Shown in pieces: positions 35,401 through 47,847 of a DNA stretch of 64,000 nt. The position numbers and the translations under genes were made by a program. The stretch spans positions 682,001 to 746,000 of the forward strand of contig JAJQJQ010000021.1 in the NCBI GenBank assembly GCA_028622995.1, given 5' to 3'. The DNA is from Panagrolaimus kolymaensis (Eukaryota; Nematoda; Chromadorea; Rhabditida; Panagrolaimidae). The notes beneath the pieces were generated by a model. That model was given only the letters and a program-made list of their open reading frames with translations, ran no database searches and was not told where the DNA came from. Every line of letters begins with the position of its first letter. The first letter of the stretch is position 1.

Positions 35401-38400
35401 AGAAAAAAAAATTATGAATGCAAGCAAGGAGTTCTTCTGAAACAGTTTTAAAAAATTAATTAACTTTTATGTTTATAAAGCCGCTTAATAAGGTAACCGA
35501 CAGTTTTAAAAAATTTCTAAAGTTTCATAACTCTTTTTGCTCCTCCATCTTACTGCAGTTTAAAAACAAATTAATTAAGTAACAAAAAAAGACACTAGCA
35601 AAACCGACAAACCAAGAACTCAGTTTAAAAAAATCCTCCGCTTACCTAAAGTCATTTCAATTTTATGAACCCATGATTCAACGTAATCAAATCCTGCGCA
35701 TTCAATTGCAACATCCACGCCACTTTCAAGATTGAGGCGTTGTCGAATGGCAGTATAAACATCTTTATCTTTAAAATTAATTACATCAATATTAAGTTTA
35801 TTTTTAGCAACGTTTAATCGTTCTTGAACGGTATCAATTCCAATAACTTGTTTAGCACCCAAAATTTGGCACCATCGAGCGCACATAAGTCCTATGGGTC
35901 CTGCAAATAAAAAAAACCTTAGAATGGGAAGACAGTTAAGAAAAAAATGATTGTGACAAACCTAAGCCCCAAATAGCTACAGTAGAACCTTCCTTAACTT
36001 CACCAAGTTTAGCACCATGAAGGGAAGTAGGAATAACATCCGTAAGATAAAGAGCCTTTTCATCGGGAATATCATCGGGGAGAACAAAGCAATTAACATC
36101 GGCGAATGAAACTCGGACATATTCTGCATCGCCACCTAAGAACAAATTTTATTTAAATGTAAACTACATAATTTAGTTTTTAATTTTTGAATATTTTTAT
36201 AACCAATTTTTTCTTTATATAAATAGAAAATTTTACAACATTCTTTATTTTAATGCAGTTTCTAATGATTTTTAAAAATTTAATGTTAAAAAAGTATACT
36301 AATTTAGTTCATAGTTAAAATTTCGATTATTTTTAATAGTCACAAATCAGAAGCAAATGCACAGTTTTAAAAAATATTAAAAATATGGGATCACTGATGG
36401 TGGCAGTTAAAAATTGATTTTGTTTATTGGAAATATTAATGCACAGTTTTTAAAAAAAAATATTAAATTTTACCATTACAAATATTTTAATAATTAATAA
36501 TTATTTATTCCCGAAAATAAAATTGTGCAGTTTAAAAATTTAAAAAAAAATATTAACCCCTAATCTAATCGCACCTCAGTTTATAATAATTCTTATAAAA
36601 TTTATTCTTACCTGGAACTCCTCCAGTTAAATGTGAATATCCATGAATGGCGGAAAGTCGATCGCCATACATATTATCCATCGTTTGAGATGGATTGGTT
36701 TTATCACAAAGAGTGAATTGTTCTTGTTGGCAGAAATTACATAATCCACATGCTATAGCAAAAGCACAACAAACACGTTGACCTATTTTAATTTTAGTTA
36801 CTTCACTTCCAATTTCTTCTACGATTCCCATAAATTCATGGCCTAAAAATGAAGATAGTAACGAAAGACACAGTTTTCTAGAATTATTATTTTACGAGAG
36901 ATCTATCAATTTTAATGGATTCTAAAGATTTTAAAAATATTTTACACCTTATGATTCAGTTTTTATTTTTGATAGTAAATTATTGCGTTCCAGTTTTTTT
37001 ATGTAAATTTTCCAATATCAAACTAATTTTTTTTAAACTATTTTTATGTCTTAATGGATTTTCTTATTCTAACGTTTTCGTAATTTCTCGATTTTTTTTG
37101 ATAAGTAGCCAAAAATTTAACTCAGTTTTTACATTCTAAGATTAAATAAGAAATTTTGTTTTTAATTCTTATTTTTTGCATCCATCACACGCTGCGTTAA
37201 AAATAATTTCTTTAACGCCAACTTATTCATATTACTCAGTTTTAAATATTTTTTTAAATAATGAATACAAACATCGTTACAGTTTTAAAAAAATAATTAT
37301 GTAACAAAGGTTTTTGATATATTTTTCTGAAAGCGCAGTTTTTTTTTATTATTCTTTGCTAAAATAAGAGTCAACAGTTTTTTTTCATTCTTCTAAAAAA
37401 AAGCTTTTAAAAGAGCTATTAAACCTCGTCAGTTTTAAATAAAGGTGATATCCTACGAAAGATATCACAGTTTTAGAAACCACTAAAACAAATATGTTAC
37501 AGTTTTTTGTTCTATGGTTTATGTGAAAAAGTTAATTTTATAACATATTTCAGCCGCCCTCAAATATTGCATTCATAAAAAAATACTAAAAAAAATTAGC
37601 CACCAAACAAATACGCACGCACTCAGTTTTAAATATTCTATAATAATGAAATCTACAATAATAATCACAATTACAGTTTAAAAAAAGTTGTTAAGCAACA
37701 AGAAATGTCAAGCATTAATGGATTTAAAAGTTTTTGAAATACATTCAATCCAAATTTATATTGTTTTTATATTTGCAGCTTAAATATGAAAAACCAGTTT
37801 TATTTCATATTCTAGCTTCCGCAAATGCCACATTCGAAAAAAAAATTTGGCCGTCAGTTTTAATGTCTTTTTAAACCTCCCCAAACATCTAGTTCAAAAA
37901 TAGTACTAAATAGTACTACACTGTTTACACCACCACAGTTTTAAATATTGTTCAATAACCTCAACCAAAACAAATAGTTTTCAATATTTGGTTTTTAAAA
38001 AAGTTTTTGTGTGACAAGAAATCCGCAGTTTTATTATGTTCAAAGGATTTAAAAAAATAAATAATCCATGGTACAGTTTTAAAAAAATGCAATTTTCAAA
38101 GAATCGCCCTGCTCAGTTTAAATATTGCTTAAAAATAGAACCCATAAAAACCCCGAACCCAGTTTAAATGAAAAATCTTCCTTACCTAAAATATCACCAC
38201 GTTGCATGCCAGCAAAAGTTCCCTTATATAAATGCAAATCTGAACCACAAATGGTTGTTGCAGTAATTTTAATAATTGCATCCGTTGGGGCAGTTAAAAT
38301 AGGTTGAGCATGTTCAACATAATCAACTTGAAATTTTCCATTCCAAATTAAGCAATGCATTTTCTTGGTTTCTGACCATTGAGGTTGAGCGGGAACAATG

Positions 38401-39540
38401 GTTTCATGCTCCTTTTTATTAAATACAAGTTCATTGATAGCAGTTTTAATGGTTCCAAGGGTATCAGCCATTTTTATTTTTTGAATTTTAAAAATTAATA
38501 ATAAATGGTCGAAATTTGATTCAAGTAACTAAAGAATAAAAATGTTGGCAGTTTATCAAAATAAAACTAAAATATTAAAAGGCGTACGTGAAATCTCGAA
38601 GACAGTTAATAAAAAAAATAACAGTTGAAACTCAGTGTTTTTTCTCAATAGAAAGGTTCTGTAATAATTTTCAGAAAAATTCAAAAAGCTTTACAGTTTA
38701 TATTTTTTTTATTGATCCCACAAAATATTAAAGCTTTTAAAAAAATATTTATTTTGTTTATAAATGCCGGTATTTAAATGGTGTAAGCGGTTTTAATTTA
38801 AAACAACAAAGAGATAGCTACAGTTTAATCGAAGAAATTGTTCGTCAGTTTATAATTTAAAAAAAATAATAAAACACCGAAGTCACACTTCTTTTCCATT
38901 TTTAACAAAAAAATAGTCAAAAACCCGGTACACAGTTATTTTTTCCTAATGCAAAGTCTTGCATTATTTTTCAGAAAAAGTTAAAATGTGCTTGGTATTC
39001 ACAGTTTATAATTTTTCTTAGATCTCAAAAAGATGTGTAACATATTCAAAAAAATATATATACTAAACTAAAGTGTTTTGGCGCCCTTGCTCAATCTTAT
39101 TTCGAAAAAAAAATGATCTAAAATTAAGCACCATATCCTCTAAACAGTTATGCTTAAAAAATGATTGCCAGATAAATATTATAACACAGTTTATTTCAAA
39201 AAAATAAAGTGCATTTATGGCACAAACTTTTCAGTTAAACAAAATAACTACATTTAAAAGCTTGAAGCGCGCCCATGTTAAATGCTTTTACGAGAAAATT
39301 TACATAGACACCAACGTATGCAGTTTAATAATTAAACATGAAAGCTACAAAAATGTGAATTTTTTAAATTTTGTGATAAAAGCAATCCAACGGTCAAAGG
39401 TCATGTCAGTTTTAGAAAAAATAATATTTACCCATCTAAAATGAAATGGACAGTTTTAAAACAAACAAAATGTATTAGAAAAAAAAGTTTCTACACCCCG
39501 CAACAAAAGTTCTCAGTTTAAAAAACAAAAATTCCTTAAA
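32470..39540 (+). repeat. CAGTTT motif array, block 3 (ADH introns and flanks)
   Basis: The motif fills the 3' flank of the ADH gene, its introns 34370-35645, 36136-36611 and 36843-38185, and about 1 kb upstream of its ATG, always in plus orientation. In 36843-38185 the spacing is commonly 35-90 bases. It falls off abruptly inside exons. Confidence 0.8.
34014..38471 (-). CDS. Zinc-dependent alcohol dehydrogenase (MDR family), 5 exons, 433 aa
   Basis: Exons 38471-38186, 36842-36612, 36135-35962, 35900-35646 and 34369-34014 join in phase 1 throughout. The enzyme would oxidise an alcohol, or an aldehyde adduct such as S-hydroxymethylglutathione, with NAD(P). Visible features: catalytic-zinc Cys75 in CGSD, GHE at 96-98, a structural-zinc lobe CxxCxxCx7C (Cys127, 130, 133, 141), and a Rossmann loop GLGPIG at 229-234 followed by an acidic residue (GIDTV), favouring NAD. 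No signal peptide is seen, so it should be cytosolic. The stretch SAIHGYSHLTGGVPGGDAEY resembles bacterial and fungal formaldehyde-dehydrogenase-like ADHs as much as animal class III ADH. The substrate cannot be read from sequence. The 433-aa length exceeds the usual 350-400, mainly from a ~40-residue N-terminal extension. Confidence 0.92.
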
Positions 39541-42095
39541 CTCAAATATGGGCCCCAAAAATAATAAAAACTCAAAAGAAAAAAAAGAAAAGAAAAAGAA
39601 ATTACATCGAATCTCCAAGTTTTTTATTTTTTATTTTTCAGAAAGGTTTTTTCTTTTTTCAACCAACGACCAACAAACGACCGCCTTTTCTTTTTCTCTT
39701 TTTTTGCTCGCTATCATGCTTGTTTACTACTTGCAATGTTATTTTTTTTTATTTCATTTTTTTGTTGTTGAAGTAAACAACTCTTTTTTTTCTATTTCCC
39801 TTCATTTCCTAATTCGAACGCTCTCTCTCTTTATTTTTTTTCGTTTGTCCCAAGCGTGTGTGTTATGGACGAAGAAGAGCAACAGCAACAACATTAAAAA
39901 TCTATTTCACTCTTCTTTTTTTCGTTTGCAAAAACAACAGCAAAAATGAAAGAGCAAAATTTGAGATAGAAAGTAAAAAAAACATCAAAGATTATATCAA
40001 TGTTCGATTGATTGATTTTTAATGAATTAAATTAATTTTTTATGCTAATGTTCGTAAGCTCAGTTTTTAATTAATTATAAAAAACCATTAGAACTAAAAC
40101 AAAAGCTGGTACAGTTTTAACTCAAAATTCAAACCCTTATTTTTTGTGATTTTTCTCATATCAGTTTTTTTTTTTACTTTTCACCAAAAAAGTGATCGAT
40201 GATCCTTTTGAATGAAGATGAGTGTTTTGCTCAGTTTAAAAAAATAACATAAGGGTCTAAGGAACAATGAAGATAACAAAAACAGTTAACTATGAATATG
40301 AATTTAAATACCGTATTCATTCCTCGCAACAGTTTTAAATTATCAAATTGCAAAAATGATTTTAACAATATAGATGACCTCCAATTTATAATACATACAT
40401 ATGTTGTTTGTAAATCTTATGAAAGTTGTCATCGTAAAAATAATTTATAAAAAGAAATTTAAACTGATGCTAAAAAGAAGCTCCCATTATACAGTTTTAG
40501 TATAAATTCTAATTTAAAAAATTCAACTTTCCATTATTCAGTTTTAACTTTTCAACAAAAAAGAAATTGATCTATGATGCTTTTGTATTACATTATATAA
40601 AAAAGAGGTTCTTATTTTGCTAAGTTTTAAAAAGAAAATTATTTGTATCAAGAATTAAAGAAGCTATTGTAACAATTAAGATTGTTGTTTACGGATTTGG
40701 TTTTAAAAATTATTAACAATACAAAAACAGTTTTCATTATTAAATTTCATAATTTCTTTAAAAAACAATTATGATGCCACAGTTTATAATATGTTTGTAA
40801 TCATTTCACATATAAGCAGTTTAAAATTAATATTTAAAATAAAAATTTAACTAAGAAACCACAGTTTTAACTAAAATTTAATAAAAAAGCATTGCGGATT
40901 TTCAACTCTTTCTTCCTCAAAGAAAGATCGATTATTCTTTTATATTGCGATAGTGTATCGAAGATTTTTATTAATTTGTTTGGTTTAGTTTTTTTTAAAT
41001 AAATGGTTTTGAAAATAAGAAAAGTAAGGAATAAAGTTTAGAATAATTTTATTAATGAATTAAAAGAACTTCATCTGGTGCAGTTTTAAAATTTTTATAT
41101 AGCATATATTATGCTTTCTAACTCATATAAAATTATTCAGTTTTTAACATTTATACATAAATAATATCCAGGTATCTTTTGGTACAGCTTAACTATTTTT
41201 TCTTCCTTACAACATTCACAGCGTTTTAATAAATCCGTGAAAATACTTTTTAATTAAATACGGGAGTAACTGGAAAAGAGGCTCAGAACAGTTTATTTTT
41301 TGATAATTATAATTATTAAATTTGGCGTTAATTCTTATGAATAATTTTATTTATAACAATATCTAGGAGAAGACAGTTTATTATATCGAAAATTAAAAAA
41401 ATCATTGTTGGTCAGTAAATTAATAAATATTAAAAAAGAGAAAGTATTGATGATTCTTTTTTACTGCAAACTTATGAAATTATTTGTTGTGTTCAGTTTA
41501 AAAAAAATTACCATGAAATTAATAAACAATGCACATACATGCACAACAGTTTTAAAACTTTTTTTTAATCTTAGATTCAAGAGATCCCAAAACTTTCAAA
41601 GCAGTTAAAAATATTAAACTTTATTATAAATGCTTTTAAGAATGCCAAACTTCTCGCAACGTATTTCCTTCCTCAAGACCAGTTTAACTTTTTTATTTTA
41701 TTTTTAACCGTTTCTTTGAGTTTTTAAAATGCATGGAAATAACTTATTGAAAAATTCCAACAGTTTTAAACCTTTTAATTCGAGAGCTTCTCATCAATCA
41801 TGATGGTCACTTTTTAAACATAAGTTTTGTAACGTCAAAGCTGTAATCAGTTTGATTTCTGATGACTCAATTAAAACAGTTTTGTAAATAATTTTATATT
41901 AAAATGAGTCAATCCAAAAAACAGTTTTTTTTAAATACAAATATTTATAAATTATTAAAGATTTTATGCAAACAGTTTTTACTCTTCAAATAATCAATAA
42001 ATATATCAGTTTTATGTAAATTTTAAATTTCCAAAAAAACAATATCACCAAATCTGATGCAGTTTATTATTTTTAGTAATTAAATTTGTTAGTAT
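38472..42095. other. Intergenic region between EF-hand gene and ADH
   Basis: CAGTTT units fill 38.5-39.54 and 40.06-42.07 kb. The gap 39.55-40.05 kb lacks them and holds TC tracts (CGCTCTCTCTC at 39819) plus an AACAGCAACAAC-type patch; it could be the ADH promoter. No coding sequence is supported. Confidence 0.45.
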
Positions 42096-45000
42096 TTAAA
42101 AAACATCATCATCGGTTAAATAATTTTTAACTAAAAAACCAAATTCATCATAATCAATAAATCCATCGGAGTCGACATCAAACTCGGTGAATAATTCTTC
42201 AATTAAATATACATTTTGAATTCCACCCATTTCGCGCAAAATATATTCAAAATCTTTTCTTGTAATTAAACCCGATTCGGACTAAAAAAAATTAGAAGGT
42301 CTCAGTTAAAAATTTTAAATTTATAAAAACCTTACTCGATCAAAAACAGCAAAACATTCTTTAATGATTTCATTCCATGAACGATTTTTTTCTGACATTT
42401 TTTTCATAACTTCACAAAATTCATCGAAATCAATTTGATGATTTCCACGTTTATCCGCTTCTTTAATTACAGATTCCAAGTCAACAGTTTTAGGATCCAT
42501 TCCCAAATTGGATATAGCATTTTCAAGCTCATCCAAACCAATTGCACCCGAACGGTCTGAAAATGCAAAAAAAGAGTTAAAAAAATATTTTAAAATTAAA
42601 GTTATGCTTTTTTTATTTGGAAAATTTTCAATGTTTTTTCCACGATATAACCAAAGCGCCAGTTAATCAAATAAAAAATATTAAACGCATTCATTTTTTT
42701 TTGTGGACTTAAACCCACAGTTTTCTTATTGACGCAGTTTAAAAAATTAATAAACATATTAAATTAGAGCCTTTTTACAGTCTTAGAAAACATCGCTATT
42801 TTTCCTAAGCGAAACGCTAGAAAACAATTAAACAATAAAATATCCAAACTCAGTTACAAGTTTTTTTGAAGTGGACCTCATAGTATTTCCTTTTCCCAAG
42901 AGTTTATAATCGTTACCAAAAAAAAGAAGAAGATTTTAAATACTTTAATAGAAACTTGATTAAATAAACCACAATTTTTGTCGAAGGACTACATGAACTC
43001 ATTTTTAAAAAAATCATTTTTAAAAGTAAATATAAAAAATTTATTTGAAAATTATCAAGTTTTTCGTACTGCTACACAGTTTAAAAATTTATGGTAACAT
43101 TAAAATTATTCTTTTGTTCAGTTTAAGAAATCCTTATTATTATTTTCTGATAGAAGCAAAGCTGACAGTTAAATATAAAATATAAACTCGATGTATTTTT
43201 AGGTGAATGTACCACAAAATTGTCTTGTGTTCAGTTTTAAAATGTTTTGCACAAAATGGAAATTTCAAAAGCTTTATAATAAAAGCTAAAATAAAAGCTC
43301 TCAGTTTTTTGTTGAATGTTTCAATCATTATCAAAGTTTAAAAAAGCGTACTTGAAATAAAAAAAAGACAAAATTTATTCGAAAATCATCAACAAATTGT
43401 TTATGAAGGGTCCAGTTTAATATTTAAAAAAAGCATTATCTTTCACGATGTGAGTAATTTTCGCTATTTTTCTATAAGAAAATTAGACGAACATATACAG
43501 TTAAGCACAAACAAACAAAAAATCTATTTTTATGAAATGAGTACCAACGTTCTTCTCATTTTAAACAGTTTTAAAAATCGAACAAAAATATTTTTAGAGT
43601 TTTTAACAATAAACTATTTTTAATTGAATATAGTTTAAAAAATAATGAGCTCGCTCGCTACTTTGTCGACAGGAAATAAGAAATCCAGTTAAATAAAGAA
43701 TGTTTAAAACTACCCATGGCAACTTTGTTGAGTGAACTTTATTTTTTTTTTACCCTCGTGCTATATTATCTCAGTTTTAAAAATCATAAATGAAAATAAT
43801 ATTTTGGAAAAATTATTTCATCTTTCCTCACAAAACGCATTTTTTTTATTTCCAAATTTTCTTATTCATTTGAGTGAAGAAAAAAAACTTATAACAAATC
43901 TTCCAAAGGACAATTTTAAAATAAAAAATTTTAAAAAATATATAAATTTTGACTCACCCGCATCAAACATATTAAATACTTGCCGATATTCTTTTAATTC
44001 ATCATCAGAATATTTATCCAAATGTGTAATAAGCGAAGTTGTTTCATCACTTGAATCATGTTGTCCAAATCTCGCCTGAATATTTGTAGAATTTTTATTA
44101 TTAATATTATTATTATTTCCTCCTGAACTTCCAGTTGACATGGAAGTCATTCGACGTAATCGACTTGCAGCGGAGCCGCCATTTTTGGGAATAGAAGATT
44201 TTTTATTGGATTGATGATCCAAATCATGACTTTTAAAACTATCAGTTTTTAATAAAATATTTACTGAATCATATTTAGCTAAATCAATAATTTTTTTCAT
44301 TTCTTTCGCTCAGTTTTTTAGAGTGCAAAGTTAAACTTGCAGCCAGTTAAAAATCACCGCTGCCAAAACTCCACCAACAGTTAAAAAGTAAAAAAAAATC
44401 AACGTTTTTTGTTAGCTAGATTAAAAAAATCAAAGTCATCGATCGCTGCAGCCGCAGATATTTAAAAAAAGCAAAAGCAATAAAGCAGCTGTTTGAAAGT
44501 CATTTAAAAATCTCAAATTACTTACAGCTGAGGAGTAAAAAAAATTCATCAAAAGTTATTACTTCTATCTTTTTTTTTGAAACAATGTTAAAAAGAATGC
44601 AGTTTTTTTTCTAAAGTTATTGCTGAAAACAAAATGTGATTCTTTCTTTATTTTATTTTTTTTAAAGAAATGATAGGCTTTAGAAACCATTAAAGAAGTC
44701 GAAAAAAAAATTAGAGATGGCTTAGACAGTTTTTTTTTTGATTTGGTAAAAACCATGAACATTTAAAGTTATTAATTAATATTTTAAAAAGAAAAAAGTT
44801 TCTTCTTTGAAAAGAAAAGCCAGTTTATTAAAATTTTAATATAAAAAACCATTTTTTGGAGCGTCTTTATCTTTTTTAACTAAAAAATCTTGGGTACAGT
44901 TTTATTTATTATAAGAAAAAATAGCTTCATTTTTCATTTACTTTAGAAAAATATGTTATTTATTTTGTATACTCAGTTAAAATTTTAATCGAATGGTTTT

Positions 45001-45545
45001 CATACGCGTAACAATGTTCAGTTATAGCTTTTATAGAAACTTTTTTTTCAAAGCCTTGGTAACGCTCTTAATCAAGTTTATCAAAAATTAAGAAAATGAA
45101 AATTTAGAAAAATATCATAAAAAGTTTCTTTTCGATTCAACAAAATTTAACAAGTTTTGATACTCAGTTTACATGAAAAATAAAAAATGTTACATTTTTA
45201 CAAGCAAGTTAAAATATATTACAACAAAAATGGCAAAGAAACAGTTTTTTGATACCATTCTTTCGTTAAACCTGAGTACAGTTTTTTTGCAAATTATAAC
45301 TAAATATTGTTTATTTCGCTTAAAAATTATGTCAGTTTCTTTAAAATTAACTTTAATAAAAATGGGTTTTCGTTGAACTTAATAAATGATGATTTTCTTT
45401 TATTTTGTTGCTAAACGAATTTCCCATATTTAAAAAAGAGTTATCTTAAGTCTATCACGCTTCTTCCCAGTTTTAAAAACCACTGAAATTTTGATTTAAA
45501 AAATGGGATAAAAAAATAGCAAGAACGAAAGTGCTTCCAGTTTAA
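40060..45545 (+). repeat. CAGTTT motif array, block 4
   Basis: The motif runs through the EF-hand gene's 3' flank, its intron 42557-43957, and the interval 44301-45557, in plus orientation. Around 44400-44560 there is a motif-poor patch with a possible donor (CAGCT|GTAAGTAA at 44525-44532, minus strand), perhaps a 5' UTR exon of the EF-hand gene. Confidence 0.75.
42096..44300 (-). CDS. Calmodulin-like EF-hand protein with Ser/Asn-rich N-terminal extension, ~249 aa
   Basis: Exons 44300-43958, 42556-42336 and 42281-42096 join in frame (phases 1, 0) to a TAA. The first ~95 residues are low-complexity (SMSTGSSGGNNNN). Four EF-hands follow: loop 1 at about 113-124 (DADRSGAIGLDE, canonical), loop 2 at about 149-160 (DKRGNHQIDFDE, degenerate), loop 3 spanning the second intron (DRSESGLITRKD, Asp not Glu at position 12), and loop 4 (DVDSDGFIDYDE, canonical). 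It should bind calcium at loops 1 and 4 and act as a sensor or troponin-C/centrin-like regulator; the target is unknown. The start is uncertain: a stop codon lies just upstream and a possible splice acceptor (CTGAG) overlaps, so more N-terminal sequence, perhaps the Ser-rich frame at 45.6-46.1 kb, may be spliced on. Confidence 0.82.
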
Positions 45546-45557
45546 AAAATAAATTTA

Positions 45558-46088
45558 TTATATAAAAAATAAACAAACCCTAATAGTAGCAGCTAATAAG
45601 CTTCTACCACTTGACATGGTTCCTCCACCTCCTCCAGTTGCAGAATTATTATTATCTTTTTTATTTCCACCGCTGAATCGTCTTAAACTCATTTGTCCAG
45701 CTGATAATCGACTGCTCATACTTCGCTTTCCATGATTATTACTAATATTAGCGTTTTGATTATTTGGAGTTGCGGATTTTGGAGGTAATAATAATGAAAG
45801 CTTTCTTCGGGTGTTTGGAAAATCTAGAGTCATAAATTTTGTTACTCCACTTGAAATAAAAGCGGAAGTTCGCGATGGAGATGGAGTTTTATTTGTATTT
45901 CGAGATACAGAAGAAATTTTTCGAGATGATGGAGATGGAATTTCTATTGTTATACTATTATTACTTCCATCTTCATCACTTGCTACTTCTTCAACAGATG
46001 CAGCAGCTGTGAGAAGATTTGTTGGGGATAAACTTGATGAAGCGGCAGCGACAGAGGCAGAGCCGGAAGTTGCAAAGGGTTCAAGCAT
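45558..46088 (-). CDS. Ser-rich basic protein or 5' coding exon of the EF-hand gene
   Basis: From the ATG at 46088 (MLEPFATSGSASVAAASS) the frame runs 170 codons to a good donor AGG|GTTTGT at 45579/45578, or 176 codons to a stop at 45558 if unspliced. The protein is rich in Ser, Asn, Arg and Gly, with SPSPSS/TPSPSR phospho-like motifs, an acidic patch (EEVASDEDGS), basic segments (NTRRKLSLLLPP, SSRLSAGQMSLRRFSGG) and a Gly run. No known domain is recognised. CAGTTT motifs are absent from it and resume directly downstream. The phase-0 donor does not fit the phase-1 acceptors at the next exon; a weaker GTAGAA donor inside the frame would. I therefore keep it separate. Confidence 0.55.
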   Translation of the reverse strand: MLEPFATSGSASVAAASSSLSPTNLLTAAASVEEVASDEDGSNNSITIEIPSPSSRKISSVSRNTNKTPSPSRTSAFISSGVTKFMTLDFPNTRRKLSLLLPPKSATPNNQNANISNNHGKRSMSSRLSAGQMSLRRFSGGNKKDNNNSATGGGGGTMSSGRSLLAATIRVCLFFI

Positions 46089-47208
46089 TTTGTTTTTAGA
46101 ATTACAAAACAAATGAAGGAAGCGTTCTTTAGATTGTCTTTATTCCCACAAAATTTTTATAGACAGTCGCCGCAAAAGTTTTGTTTTTTTGAAATTTCAA
46201 AGTTGTTAACAGAAATAAAAATTAACAGCAACAAACTAATACCACCAAAAAAAGTAAATGACTTTCTTCCAACAATAAAAAAATAATAATGCCGCAGCTG
46301 ACTTTTTCTTTTAGTCCTTTTTATGGAAGGCGGAAAGTGGAAAGAAAAGGCTGCTTTTCCATTTTTCCAGAAGAAGTTGGTAGCGTTATTACGCTTCAGC
46401 TGTTCCTTCATTCCTCTCTCATTTCTATGCTTTGCGTGCAAAAAAAAAGGAAAAGACAATCGATGCAAGTAAAAGCAGCAGAAAAAAGGGAGAAATGCCA
46501 TATCTTTTTTTTATGGAGTGCCTCAGCCTTAAGAAAATGTAATGTATGTATGTTGTTGTCACCAAAAAATAAATGAGCCGTAAAACAAAAACAAAAAGAA
46601 AGATGACAGAAGTTGAAAGAGAAGTTTATGACTTTTAAAGAAAAGAAAAATCGGCATATCGAAAGTTGTCATCAAGAAGTCATCAAGAAGGGTTTATATG
46701 GCAATTTTCAAAAAAATTTTTATTATTATTTATGATTCAAGAAAGAAAAAAAGAATAGAAAAGTAAAGTAAAGATGCAGTTTTGAAAAACTCAAAATAAA
46801 AATAACATAAAAGTGTCGCATAGAAATAAAAAAAAATGAAGGTGAAAGTAAAACCCAAAAAGCAACCATGGCTACCAAGGTAACCAACCATCCAAATAAA
46901 TATATAACAAAATCTGTGAAAGAAGCTTTTGTTACTAATTTGGTTGCAAAGAAATATGGTGAAGAAGAAAAAAAGTAAAGTAAAGAGAGAAAATGGAAAA
47001 TATAAAAATGAAAAAAAGTAAAGCAGTTGATTATTCGAAGCTTTACTTTGCTTTGAAAAAAAATACTCTCAAGAAAAACAAACATTTCACATTTTTTTAA
47101 ATATCTCGAGATTTTTCTTTTTATATTTGCTTTTATTTGGGTTTGAAAACAAAAATATACAAAATAAATATCAATAAATTGAGACACGTATTTACAAAGA
47201 GTTTAAAT
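46089..47208. other. Motif-poor intergenic region between Ser-rich and Met-rich genes
   Basis: About 1.1 kb with at most one CAGTTT (46776). It holds GA/AAG-rich tracts and short direct repeats such as GTCATCAAGAAG twice at 46667-46690. It probably contains the promoter of the Ser-rich gene and the 3' UTR of the Met-rich gene. A 153-codon open frame on the minus strand at 46726-47187 is Phe/Tyr-rich and not protein-like. Confidence 0.4.
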
Positions 47209-47763
47209 TTATTTTCGTCCAAAAGTGGGAGAAGTAAGACGACCTCCAGATTGAAGCCCAAGGTTTGATGGATAACCATTCATCATTGGATTCATTTGGT
47301 TCATGCCTCCCATCGTCATGGGATTCATGCCGTACATCGAAGTCATTGGGTTCATTGGGCTCATCCCGGACATTCCAGTAATTGGGTTAAATCCAGACAT
47401 CATTGGATTTGTCATTGGATTCATGGAATTTATTGTGTTCATGCCAGGCATTCCAGTAAGTGGATTAATTCCATACATGGAAGTCATAGGATTCATGAAA
47501 GAATTGAATCCCATTGGATTCATGGCGGCAGTCATGGGATTCATTCCATACATTCCACCTCCTGATTGAAGAGGGTTCATTCCAAGCATGGCTTGTTGCT
47601 GTTGTTGCTGTTGTTGTTGTCCCATAGGATATCCACCAAGATTGTTAAACATTGGATTGGTGGCTGGTGTACCATACATAGCTGCTGGATTAGCAATATT
47701 TTGACCAAAAACAGCCGATGATGTTAAGGCAAGAGCCAAAATAGCAAAGCGGAAGAAAACCAT
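47209..47763 (-). CDS. Secreted Met/Asn/Pro/Gly-rich repeat protein, 184 aa, intronless
   Basis: A single exon from ATG 47763 to TAA 47209. Residues 1-20 (MVFFRFAILALALTSSAVFG) form a clear signal peptide with cleavage before Gln21. The mature protein has a run of nine Gln and then irregular repeats of MNPMT, MYGMNPM and GMNPL, with almost no charged residues until the basic end (SPTFGRK). This is a low-complexity secreted protein, perhaps a structural, cuticle, gland or eggshell component; no family is recognised. A TATA box sits about 80 bases upstream, and the absence of introns suggests high tissue-specific expression. It lies in a region nearly free of the CAGTTT motif. Confidence 0.85.
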   Translation of the reverse strand: MVFFRFAILALALTSSAVFGQNIANPAAMYGTPATNPMFNNLGGYPMGQQQQQQQQQAMLGMNPLQSGGGMYGMNPMTAAMNPMGFNSFMNPMTSMYGINPLTGMPGMNTINSMNPMTNPMMSGFNPITGMSGMSPMNPMTSMYGMNPMTMGGMNQMNPMMNGYPSNLGLQSGGRLTSPTFGRK

Positions 47764-47838
47764 TTTTGTTAGTTTTTGAGTAGTTAAAAGAAATAACAGT
47801 TGATTGAAAAACTGATGTTAATTGAAAAATCCAAAACT

Positions 47839-47847
47839 CCTTTTATA
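47839..47847 (-). promoter_or_regulatory. TATA box of the secreted Met-rich gene
   Basis: The minus strand reads CTATAAAAGGAG here, about 76-84 bases before the ATG at 47763. This is a textbook TATAAAAG, predicting initiation near 47810 and a ~50-base leader. Confidence 0.65.

Noticed and set aside
39548..39949. 133-codon plus-strand frame (Lys-rich then Phe-rich)
   Set aside because: Low-complexity A and T tracts; would be the only plus-strand gene and lacks any recognisable feature.
46726..47187. 153-codon Phe/Tyr-rich minus-strand frame
   Set aside because: T-rich sequence downstream of the Met-rich gene; not membrane-protein-like in pattern and probably 3' UTR.
47296..47569. Plus-strand His/Ile-rich frames
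   Set aside because: Complement of the MNPM repeat codons of the secreted-protein gene.
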